Origin: Mansonella perstans
Taxonomy: Eukaryota; Nematoda; Chromadorea; Rhabditida; Onchocercidae
Reading direction: 5' to 3'
Length of the DNA stretch: 64,000 bases
Assembly: GCA_037074765.1 (NCBI GenBank)
Contig: JBAMDO010000574.1
Location: 733,427-797,426, forward strand
This document shows, in pieces, positions 14,401 through 24,900 of the stretch. Position 1 is the first letter of the stretch. Every line of letters begins with the position of its first letter. The position numbers were made by a program, and so were the translations under genes. The notes beneath the pieces are model-generated. The model was given only the letters and a program-made list of their open reading frames with translations, was not told where the DNA came from and searched no databases.

Positions 14401-16717
14401 GTAAGCTTATTCGCGTTAGTATAATAGCTAATATTTGTAAAATATCAGATAGGTTCGTTATAATTATTGAAACAGACAATCAGGGAACCTTGAAAAACAC
14501 TGTGAGTTTTAAAATAGGAGATGGTTTAAAGGAAATAATTTAACAACCAGCAAAATTAACCTTTTTTCGTTAGATTGTTGTGATGTCCAGTGATCAATAG
14601 CAAGCTCATTGAACAGCACCGGAAGGAAATAGTCCTGTTGAATAACACTGATTGATGGACACAGAAAATAGTTTCTTGTTATCTGCTTGATTTTCATCTT
14701 CTTTTAAGAAGGAAAATGGGATTTGAAGAATCCGAAATCAGTCCAAATAAATTTTCGTAGAGCTTTGAGACCCATGTGTGTTGCGGCTTCAAAACTTTGC
14801 TTTGCATCTGGTAATTCAGTTTATCTCTTGAATGCTTCCAGCTTACAAATTGAGGTTTGTGTTTATTAAGCAAAGATGAACACACAAAAGAAATAATATG
14901 ACGATTACAGAAATTGAAAAGAAAATTCTGAAGATATTTGTTTTCCACTTATTCTTTGGATATTTATGAAATTCAATGTTCTATTTGCTCTAGAAAGAGT
15001 GAACTTCGTATGCAGAAATAATTAGCTATCAGCAAAAGTTAATAAAAATAATTTGACCATGTTATGACTGATAGGTCATAGGTGAAGGTAAGCAAAATAG
15101 ATTTTCAATTGTCGGCTTTAGATTTTGAACGAAGGATGAAATATGTTCATTAATTAAAGAAACAAGCAGCTGTAAGTACAAGTGCAGCGGAGACGGTAGC
15201 TTGCCTAGCTGTGCTCAGTTCATCAATTTTTGTGGTCATGAATAAATCATCCATTGTTAAAATAATCAATGCATTTACTTTGGTCTGCCAACAGGAATTC
15301 AGTATTTCACATGTCGTTAATAAGGCATTATCGAGTAAGTTTACAATTATATTGCTTTTTGGAAGAACTGAAAAAAAATATATGGCTAAGTTTATTTTCA
15401 TCAATTTTAGTTTTTATGATTTAAAGATACTTGAATACTCGTCCTAGTACTGATTTATTAGAAAAAATTATCGTTCTGCGACAAGATATTCTTTTTCATT
15501 CATTCAATAACTTCTATCTACAGATAGTGAAGATATCATTCGCAAACATAAAATGGGGTGCTTGAGGATAACGTCACTTTTATGTTGTAATAATCGCCTT
15601 TGGATTGGTACTTCTGCTGGTATCATTATCAATACACTGATACCAAATAACAAAATATTGAATTGGACACCTGCCCTTAATGGTATTTTTTCAGAACAAA
15701 ATTGAAAATGATGATTAATAATTCTATTTTATGGCATAAATGGTAGGAAACGGAAAAGACGTGAACTGACTAGGATCTAATGGACGCGTTAATATATGCA
15801 TGTGATTGAACGGAAATTGTCGGGAAGTTAGGAAAAGCATAAAACTTTTTTTTAATACGATGATATAATAACTTGGTGCTAATCATGGATCCTTTAGATG
15901 ATATTGAATCTTCACCACATGATTGATAATATCAGAAGGTGAAATAGAGTTTATTAGAAGGAGTAATTTTTCTGAATTGATTGTTTAAATAGAAATTTTA
16001 GCAATAATTTGATTTTCATTTAGTGTAACTTTAAGTGACACTTTTATTTTAAATGTAAAGTTAGTTTTAGGAAAGATATTTTAAATTTATTTAAAATTAT
16101 AAAAATTTATAGCTTTTCTCTATTTTATATGTAATACTGCAGGCAGAGAGGTTTCAAACCTTTAGCATTAGTAAATTAGTGGAGCTTTTCATGAAAAGCA
16201 GTTTTAACTAATACTGTCTTCATTTCAGTATGCCAGGCAGGCCATGTCGGACCTTGTAGATTTCTGACCGCTGTTTCGACTACAGCAACATCCTCATTCG
16301 ATTCACGACGTCGGCGAATGTCACTTAGTGCCCCTCCGTTACAACAAACTGAACAGGTGGCATTTTACATTACTACATTGAAATGATTAGTTTAATTTAG
16401 GAACAAGTAAGGGCATCTTTATAAACCTTTATAAGCCAGACTGGATTTCATTTTACAAGACAGATTACCAGAATATGTATCTAAAATTAAGCTTTTGCTC
16501 TCTCAAAATAGAGAATTGCTGATGCGTCGATGAATAAGTGGAAGCTTCATCTGAAATGAGTATCTGCTGCTCTGCCTTAGTTACAATTCATTCTTATTTT
16601 TTTCAGATGTTCGTAGTAAGTGGTGGAGAAGGATTCGATGGTGATGCTACGCAAGTTGATAGTGAAAAACGCGAAATAGATGACGCCTTAAATTATTTAT
16701 TGTTTTGGTCTGCTTAG
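5444..16717 (+). CDS. RhoGEF of the ARHGEF17/TEM4 type: DH-PH plus C-terminal beta-propeller
   Basis: Predicted exchange factor that loads GTP on Rho-family GTPases, acting at the cell cortex on actin. 29 exons: 5444-5592, 6260-6327, 6577-6653, 6874-7000, 7151-7285, 7776-8020, 8170-8210, 8440-8634, 8936-9122, 9319-9423, 9753-9830, 10098-10211, 10489-10581, 10842-11009, 11080-11216, 11457-11539, 11835-11947, 12119-12237, 12698-12789, 12886-12962, 13093-13277, 13452-13520, 13625-13711, 14189-14352, 14709-14854, 15160-15334, 15524-15682, 16229-16356, 16607-16717. The sum is 3627 nt, 1208 residues, phase closed throughout. Residues 1-385 are Ser/Arg-rich and unstructured. The DH domain (about 388-590) starts at RELCDTEKTFIEDLEYLI and carries the conserved helix SPIQRVPRYELIVK. 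PH follows (about 600-775), ending QFPSADRRAIWENAL. A WD40-like propeller (about 805-1208) shows VWIGNEDGE and LWIGTSAG blades, and the C-terminus DDALNYLLFW resembles ARHGEF17 tails. The intron after exon 12 starts with GC (GCAAGT). C. elegans tag-77 may be the orthologue, but I am not sure. Confidence 0.92.
10202..10294 (+). repeat. Copy 1 of a direct duplication spanning the end of RhoGEF exon 12
   Basis: The segment from GTATTATATGGCAAGTTAAA recurs at 10582-10657 with a few mismatches and a 17-base difference in the middle. Copy 1 contains the last ten coding bases of exon 12 and its GC donor (GCAAGT at 10212). The two copies are 380 bases apart. Confidence 0.85.
10582..10657 (+). repeat. 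Copy 2 of the duplication, at the start of the intron after RhoGEF exon 13
   Basis: It begins exactly at the GT donor that follows exon 13 (exon ends 10581), so the 5' end of this intron is a copy of the exon 12/intron 12 boundary. It carries the same ATGGCAAGTTAAAATG string as copy 1 and is non-coding here. Confidence 0.85.
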
Positions 16718-17914
16718 ACACTTCTCCGACAATCAGATTCTCAACATACATAGGAACTGTTTTTTCAAAAAAAGAAATCATTTTGGATATCATTCTAGAA
16801 ATTTTCTTGGTGATCTTAGGAAATAGTCTGGACTCTTCAAAATTACTTCATATGATGCCATTTAATAGTAAATATTTCACTGTAGTACTAACTTATTCCA
16901 CACACTATTTTATGGAAATCATTACTTGTTGATTCGGGCCTTTCTTTGTTACTTCCAAATAAATGCTATTCCGAGCAACTTTGGGTCCTCCTGTAATCTA
17001 TTAGTTTATGCCATGTTAATGCACTTATTCACAGCTTTTCGTTTATCGATTGCACATCTTCCTTGAATTTAATCCTCAGAACAATTTATTGCTTTTTTCC
17101 AGAAGTTCACCACTAAGTAGAAATTTTTCACAACCTGACATAAACGTAGATCACAAAAGGGAATTCTGTAGTTTGCAGAAGTGGAATTTCATTAAATTCA
17201 TAAGTTCATGAGAGTGAGAGTATTCTAAAATTGATCTATCGAAGAAAATCAAACTAATGTTATAATGATCTGGAATCAAAAAACAGTTTTGTCGTTTTTC
17301 TTTGTTCATCTTCATTTTGATTGGACGCACAAGTATTTACAGTTGACATCGTTAACCTTCTTTATACCTGTTGAGATGAGGAAGAGAATTAAAAAAACCA
17401 ATAATATGAGAATTTATTAATTTTCTCCCTTCTGACAAAAGCTTGAAAGCTCTCAGGTTATACGATCCTACCTCAAAATTATCATCACTTGATCATGGAG
17501 CCTTACAACACACCTACTTCTGAATGTTAACAAGTTTTTCTATCGTTCATCAGTGTGAAACAGAAAGGACATTTATTCTGAATGAAAAATGACTTTGAGA
17601 ATTTCGATTACTGGACCAATTTTCGTAATATACCATCATTAAAACCAATTAAACCACTGATGAACGAACGATTGAAACGATCTCTTCAGAAACATTTTGT
17701 AGTCCATAAGTTCTTTTTCTTTCTCTCTCTTGAAACAGAGCCTCTTTTTTGCTCTTTTTCTTTGAAAAATCCAGAAACAAATTTTTGCATATGCAATTTC
17801 AACTTCTTTATGGAAATAAAAATTTGGCGAAGGATTCAATGACATTATTAACGTTTAGTTCACTGAGAGCTGTTGGTATTTATTTTACTGCTCATTAACT
17901 GATTAGCAAGAGGG
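16718..17914. other. 3' UTR of the RhoGEF and intergenic spacer
   Basis: An AATAAA at 16958-16963, about 240 bases after the RhoGEF stop, is the best poly(A) candidate. The rest is AT-rich with short open frames on both strands (for example 17582-17842 + and 17639-17845 -), which overlap each other and show no domain or splice context. No promoter motif is recognised. Confidence 0.5.
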
Positions 17915-20568
17915 ATGGCTTCACAGGTTTGTTCTCACTATCACTTATCAGTTTTAATTTCAATGTAATTATTCTGCTTCTTAATGCCAATCTGTTTATG
18001 GTAGAGTCAATTAGAACTATTTTTGTTTGTTTTAAGTCTAATGCAGATAAGATACGTATATTCGCATTGGTTTAAAAACTGGCTATAATAAGTTGTATGT
18101 TTTATGCCGGAATGCATTTCTCAAGAAGTTCTGTAGGAAAATAATATTCTGCTTAAAAGTTATTTGAGATAGAATCTAAAATATCCATTTATTACAGATA
18201 GATATACGAACAACTAATGAAAGTCCTAATGAAATGTCGAGCCCATCAAAGATTCAACCAGTTATTCAAAATTGTGAACAATTAAATGGATCAAAAGCAG
18301 CACAATCGAGCTTACTGGAATCGATTAATGAAATAAAAGAGGCAAATGCTGCAGACGAATTAGTTGCTGACCATATTTGCACGGGAGCTATGGATAAGAA
18401 AAACAATTCCAGGGATGTTTCTCGCCCATTTATACAACCTGGTGCTGATGTTTCACAAATAAAATTAAAAAAATCACAGCCACTAGAAAAAAATCCAAGA
18501 CATCGGAAACTTCGAAAAATTCCGCACGATTCTCGAAAGTGTCGAGATTTCAAAAAAAATGTCTTGTCAAAACATAATATGAACCAACTAACAAGAAAAT
18601 GCTGCAATGAATTTACACCTAAACATTACACTGAAGTAGCCAAATGTCACCATCCAACAAATCTCCATCAAATTTCTCACTGCTCTGTGCCTTTCGTAGA
18701 AAACGTAAAGCGACGTAATTGTCACCAGTGTTCGAATGTTTGTGACAATATGGTATAAAATCATTGTTTTCTCAAATAACTTTTTAAATTAACGTTCTCC
18801 TTACAATAAGAGCATTTTACCGAGATAAAATAAAAATAATATTGCTGATGATGTACGGTAAGGCTTCAACTTTAGACAATATATTCATAGTCAATTTATG
18901 CATATCTAAGCCACCAAATGATCTCACCTCGTACTGCAGGATCAGATCACTATAAACCAATATCATTTTTTTTTTTTTTGGAATACAAATTTTAGAATAC
19001 CTGCATTTTCTGGAATATCTGCACTTTTCTGAGACGTCTCAAAATGTTTAACTGTAATAACATCATGCTTTAGGAGTTTTTCAGGAAGATGGTTCATGTT
19101 GTGCTGATTTTTGTAAAATAAATAGTTATAAACCAGGAACAAATGGTGTATTTCATACGAATGAACCAGTGAAAAGTAAAGAGGATGAAGCTACTCAAAC
19201 AACTTACAATGTTTGTTTCATTGACAAAAAATGTTTGCCATGTCTTTCGAATTGTTTATTAGTGGTTGGCTAAAAGAACAATCATGAACTTCCAATATAG
19301 TGACTGAAATAAGGTCAAGAAATGCTAAAAGTAGATAGGGATTGAAAGGGGACTCACTTTCATGAAATGATTCAAGTTTTCTTGTACTACTCTTCTTCAT
19401 GCTTGATAAAATCGCTTGGATGACACAAATCATCACTGATAATTTAGTTTAACGTCTGGAAGAAAACAGCTCATTGTTCAAAACCGATTTATCAACAGAT
19501 GCGACCGGAAAGCAATTTTAAGTCAAATGTTTGTGTCTTTGTGTTCTGATTTACTGCTTTAACTTTGCTCATATTCAGTATAACATAGCGGGTCGTAAAA
19601 TATGCCCTTTTTCGATGAGGTTATTAAACTTTCAATGCATTATCGAAATGAGATATTCTAATAATATTTGATTCAATCATTCCTTACCGTTTCATAAAAA
19701 TTATCAGATCATTTATGAATGGATTGTTTTGAGTCAACTGATTTCAGTTGAGTAACAGTTAAAAATCTTTACTTTTTTTTATGACATGTAAAGATCGATT
19801 TTTATGAGTCTTTAAAACAAATAATACTTTCTTGAAATATATGCTAGCTGGCTTTATTGTTTTCTTAAAATTTTATGAGGCTATTGACAATGCTATAATT
19901 TCAATTTATTTTTACTAACAGGGAATTTTTTTTCATTTATTTGAAAATGCTAAAGTAAGCTTAACAATGACTAATAAAGATTCAAATAATTGATCCATAC
20001 CTATCTTTTCTCATGAACATCATTAGATTGATTTGTTTAATTCTGCAATTTTACTTCACAAACTTAAGGTATGTTCACGCCGGAAGTGCAGTTGTAATAG
20101 AATCAAGCCAAAATCGAGCCAAAAGAGCCATCATTTGAAGCCAACCACCACTAATGGTATCATTTAATTTGTTTCATTTGTCGCACTGTTTCTTCATATT
20201 TCGCAGTGAAGTGTGTCTTCGTTAAATATATAATTATAACAAGAACATTTTCATATTCACATCAACAATCCATGTAGCGAAGTATTTCCAGTTTTGGATT
20301 AAATTCTATACTTTCGTTTAAATACTAAGTTTTAGTCAGAAAACGCTACGTTTTGAATCAAAAGCCATCAATGCCAAAGCATAACCACCGAGCAAGACGC
20401 AGCCGTATCGTGCATGTAACTGTTGTACCAAGCCATAAAGATAGGTCCCAAAATGATATTTTGAAATGTCGCAATTGCAGGCGACATTTTTTTCGCAAAC
20501 ATCGCAGTGGTATCTTTCTTTCCTTGTCAGTTGTACTAATTATCTCTTCTGAATTATTAATGTCCTAA
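17915..20568 (+). CDS. Small basic cysteine-rich protein, unknown family
   Basis: Proposed exons: 17915-17926, 18198-18752, 19085-19210, 20069-20156, 20336-20568, giving 1014 nt and 337 residues with phase closed. Exon 1 is only the codons MASQ. Exon 2 (185 codons) is Ser/Asn/Lys-rich, turns strongly basic and ends with a Cys/His cluster (CHHPTNLHQISHC, then CHQCSNVC). Exon 3 adds CCADFC, exon 4 the segment CSRRKCSCNR, and exon 5 KCRNCRRHF followed by a hydrophobic tail GIFLSLSVVLIISSELLMS. The pairs of CxxC suggest metal binding, and the basic runs suggest a nuclear or nucleic-acid role; both are inference. If exon 3 is not spliced at 19211 it runs to a TAA at 19271-19273, giving 251 residues without the last two exons. 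The acceptor of exon 4 is TTAAG, weak by itself. I do not recognise a homologue. Exon 2 is certain to be open; exons 4 and 5 are less sure. Confidence 0.55.
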
Positions 20569-20682
20569 CATTAACACGAGATCTAAATCAAAACTTTACC
20601 ATAGATTTCATCCTGTTTTCCAAAATCTTCCAGTGTTTTTACCTATAAGAAAAGCATTCATCAAGTATTGTCATTACGAGAA

Positions 20683-20688
20683 AATAAA
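20683..20688 (+). terminator. Candidate poly(A) signal of the cysteine-rich gene
   Basis: AATAAA lies 115 bases after the proposed stop at 20568. It supports, weakly, the model in which the gene extends to exon 5. Confidence 0.35.
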
Positions 20689-21413
20689 AATTAAATTAGT
20701 GAGCATAATAATGCAATCATTTGAAATGATTTTTGTTGAATGCTATTTTAGGTTTCACGTTTTTTCACGTTTTGATTTCACAAATTTCCATATGAACACA
20801 AATTCTCGATTTTCACTTCCGAGATTCTGATCCGAAATAAAATAAGTTTATCGTCGAAAACAATGAAATTTTCAGGTAGAAGTAACGATATCCGCCACTA
20901 CTCAGCTTATTATCACAACAGTGAGAGAAATCATTCAAATAGTCTTCGTCATATATATTGCTATAAACATCACTAATGTCCAGGAAAACTAGCTTCAATG
21001 GATTTTTATTTTGAAGCTATTATCATCACTTATATAAAAACTTCAGAAATATTGATTTTTTTTGATAATAAATTTACTAATCAATAATTTGAAAGTCAGC
21101 AAACTTTTTGATAGAGTTCTCCTCTAACAAAAAATATTCGATGAAAATATCGATAAAATATCAAACTTTTTTTGTAAATAATATTGATGTAATATTATTC
21201 AATTGATAATAAACAATGGAGAACATTCGTAATTTTGAATATTTGTAATTTTTGTTTAAATTTAAATATTTAAACATTTTCAACTTTATGACATCACATA
21301 GACCACTTTTAATTTCTCTTCATGTACTTTCTCCCTTAATCGTTACTTATCCCTAGTGATCTGAAATTATTTCCCAGTAATTACAGCTAATTCTGGAATA
21401 TCCTGGAATAGTT
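20689..21413. other. Intergenic spacer
   Basis: AT-rich, no supported gene. Short frames on either strand (20633-20830 +, 20813-20998 -) have no domain or splice context. Confidence 0.5.
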
Positions 21414-21648
21414 TTCACTCATCGGTCAATTAAGCAACAATGAATAAATGGACTAGTGTGGTCACTCATCAATTAATTAAGCAACAATCGATAAATAGAC
21501 TAGTGTGGTCACTCACCGATTAATTAAGCAATAGTGGACAAATGGACTGGTGTGGTCACTCATCAGTTAATTAAGCAACAATGAATAAATGGGCTAGTGT
21601 GGTCACTCACCGATTAATTAAGCAATAGTGGACAAATGGACTGGTGTG
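21414..21648 (+). repeat. 47-bp minisatellite, five tandem copies
   Basis: Copies start at 21414, 21461, 21508, 21555 and 21602, an exact 47-base period. Each unit carries the pattern TCACTC, then TTAAGCAA, then AAATGGACT or a close variant, then GTGTG. Copies 3 and 5 are nearly identical to each other (AATAGTGGACAAATGGACTG), and copies 1 and 4 share AACAATGAATAAATGG. The variants therefore alternate, as if a two-unit block had been duplicated. The array ends about 250 bases before the SLX4 start codon. Confidence 0.95.
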
Positions 21649-21845
21649 GACAGAGCTCTTCCAAATTGGCAACTTTGTGTTTGGGTCCTGAGAAGATTCC
21701 TTAGACATTTTTGAATTGTAAAGGACACTTCCTTCTCTCATCCGTCGCTATTTATCTGTTACAGTTTAATTTAAATGTTTGAGGTTATTTGCTTTGCATT
21801 TTTCACGTATTATAGGTATTATGCACGTTATTAGTACTGGATGAG

Positions 21846-21904
21846 TTATTTCAGGATTAGATGATGGATTCTATTGATTATTGATTACCAAACAGAGCTA
21901 TTCT
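21846..21904 (+). promoter_or_regulatory. Splice acceptor and short leader before SLX4, with an upstream ORF
   Basis: TTATTTCAG ends at 21854, 50 bases before the SLX4 ATG at 21905, consistent with spliced-leader addition. The leader contains ATGATGGATTCTATTGA, a tiny upstream reading frame that ends before the main ATG and could lower translation. A second AG at 21893-21894 would give a shorter leader without it. Confidence 0.4.
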
Positions 21905-24900
21905 ATGGACGATTCAGATTTTGTAGAGGAATCGCTTAAAAAATCTACTAGGTAACTATTATGAATATGGAAGAGAACAGACAATTGTTATTATTGTTTT
22001 TTTAAAAAATTCTTCAAAATTTTTCAAAGTTTCATTCTTAATAATAAATCGCAAATATACTACTGAACATTGTATCCATTTTATAAATTTCATGCTTTTG
22101 CTTTTATCACAAATGGAAAATATCTCAATTTGTTGGGAAACAATATTATTCTTTGGAAGAATGTGGAATAAATGATATCAATGGGAATAGTGAAATGATT
22201 TGAATAATTATTGGGAAACTTTTTTCAGTGAATTAAAATGCAAATCAAATGATAAAGTTAATTCAAAATCAATGATTAAAAGTGATTATCTGCTACCGGG
22301 TGGTGATATGGACAAGTGCTTTACATGTAATAAAGTAAGTCATAAATTTCATTTGTAATCTGATAAAAATGTTTTCTTTATGTTATTTAATTCATGTTTG
22401 CCTTTGTTATTATAATTCTACTGTGTTAATTAGTTTTGATACTTTTTGACAAGTGAGTATGTTTATTTGTAATTTTAATTTTTATGTTGCTTGTAATTTT
22501 TTTAAAAGTGCTTACTTCAAGATATTTAAAGGATTTGAAACATTTGGATGAATTGCGCAAGTCATTACATATCAATCATTGTTTGGATCAGCAAGAAGCA
22601 TGCAATAAATACGAAAAAAAAAAGGCAGAGTGGAAGAAAGTAGTAGATTGTCCTATATGTGGTGAACCTTTAGAACCAGGACCAGTAAGTTTTATAGAAG
22701 TAATGCACTTATAAATTTATGTTACTACAAGGAAAGATTCATTCTGAACTTCTGTCTATATTCATATCGTTAGTGCTGATTATCATTTGATGAATTTTTC
22801 AGTTGTAGAAATTTACTCTATGTTATGGTGAAGTACTATAATATTGCAATTGATTACTACAGAAACTTCTTTAAAAAATGGCCATACAAATTAATTAGTC
22901 ATTTTTAAATTTAAATAGAAATTTGAGCATCTGCTTTAATATAAGTTATAAGTTCTTTTTTTATAACTTATATATATAAGTTTTTCAGTTTCGTGCAGCA
23001 CACGCTAAACGCTGTGGTAAGAAACATCACATTAATCCTAACAGTCTTTTATTACTGTTAGATACGCAGACTAAAGTTGCGGAAGTGAAGAAACGAAATG
23101 GTACTGCACATACAAAGTACAAATTTCTTCGATTGGTATTTTTAAAATTTATCGCAAAAATAATGTATTTTAGTCGAGGATTACAGAAATTGAAGCAATA
23201 AATCAGCTTATAACTCCAAGAAATAGAAGCAGAGTTTTTCTTGAAATCCTGCTTTACTTTTTTTTCATGGTTTTTAGGCTGAGGGAGCCAAAACTAGAAA
23301 CAAAAAAGCGTTTTAATCGTTTAAATGAAGAACCACGTTCATTGTTTGATGAGCAGATGAAGCTAGCGACATCTCTTTCTGCAAGCATGTGCTCGAGTGG
23401 AAGGTTCATTTCTTAAACAGATATTTTTGTTTCAGGAGCATTTCTCACCGTTGTTAATTTTTTTGATTTTATGAAAGGTATTTGAAAAGTTTAGGGATGT
23501 CGTTTTCTTCACGGTTTTTGCTTTAAACTTCTCTATTTCTGTTTTATTTGTTCGCGCTTGGAATTGAAAATTTTCAGTAGTTGCATTGATTTCGTGTTCT
23601 AATTGAAAACTTGTATTTTTCGTAATAAAAAAAATAAACTTTTGCTTCAAAAATTTCTGTCTGAAATAGCTCTTTTGTTATGGAATAGCTATATTATTCT
23701 GTTTACATTGCAGTGAATTATACACTGAAACACAGGAGGTATCGGAGAAGCTACCTAAAGTGAAATCCACGAAGCAACGACCTCGATCGTTTTCTTTTGT
23801 AGAGCTTGAACCACGTGCTTGCAAATGTGAAGTGATTGAAAGAATACAGGTTATGTAAAAAAAAGAAAGCAAATTTTATGTAACTGATTTTGTAATTTTC
23901 TAATATTTCTTCGACTTAATATACATTTTTTACTTTACATGGTATATATAAGCTTTCTTACACTCTTTTTTACCGTTTCTTTCTTACAGGATAAATATCG
24001 CTATCAATTCATTGTATATAAAATTATTTCAGGGAATTATTCTCATTATCTTATGCTACCCGCCTTAAATTTTCAGGAAAATTTTCTTAACATTTTTAAA
24101 ACCCGAGATGAGAAAGATAATTTGCGCACAGTACTGAAAAAAAATATTCAAGATACTGAAGAAATCCTAAAAAATGCCGGAGTATGCGTGCGTAAGGTAG
24201 TGGTTATGTTGTTATTGAAATATTGCTCTTCAGTTGATTGTATGGAAAATTTAATTCAGCAAAGTAATTTCACTATCCTATATAACTGTGTAACAAATAA
24301 CTGGATGGTTTGCATTATTTTGTTCATTTAATTCTTATTTTTCTTTCCGAATTTGAGGTGGTAATTTGCTCATCTGAAATTTTTGTGCTGTGCTTCTTGA
24401 ACAAACATTTGAGCAGGATCTTTTTGTATACCGGATAATTTCTACTTTTTTTGCAGTTAAATAGCTTGAAGCAACTGGCGGATGATTTGAATAATTTTAC
24501 CGAAAGCAACAGTGATGTCATTGTTTTTTCACGCGAAAATGAAACTTTTTTAGCTTGTCGATTTATCATAGCTGCTCGAGCACCTGAACTTTTACAGGTT
24601 CTTTTAGTTTTCGAGAAATTCTTATATTGAAGTAATTTTCCTTTAATTTTTTAAAATAACTTTTATGCAAAACCTAATTGTTTAATAGATATCAATCAGG
24701 ATTATTGTATGTGCATAAATGCATCGGTATTTTTCCAGCGCTTGAGTCCGAATGGTTCTTTGGACTTAAGGGAATACTCAGGAGCAGCTATCAGGTAATG
24801 TTGTCTTATGTATTTTTGCTTGAGCATCAGAGTTTAGTAAATCTGTGAAATTGAAAGTAAGCTCATATAAAAAAAATTGTGGAACATTATCTAGTTTAGT

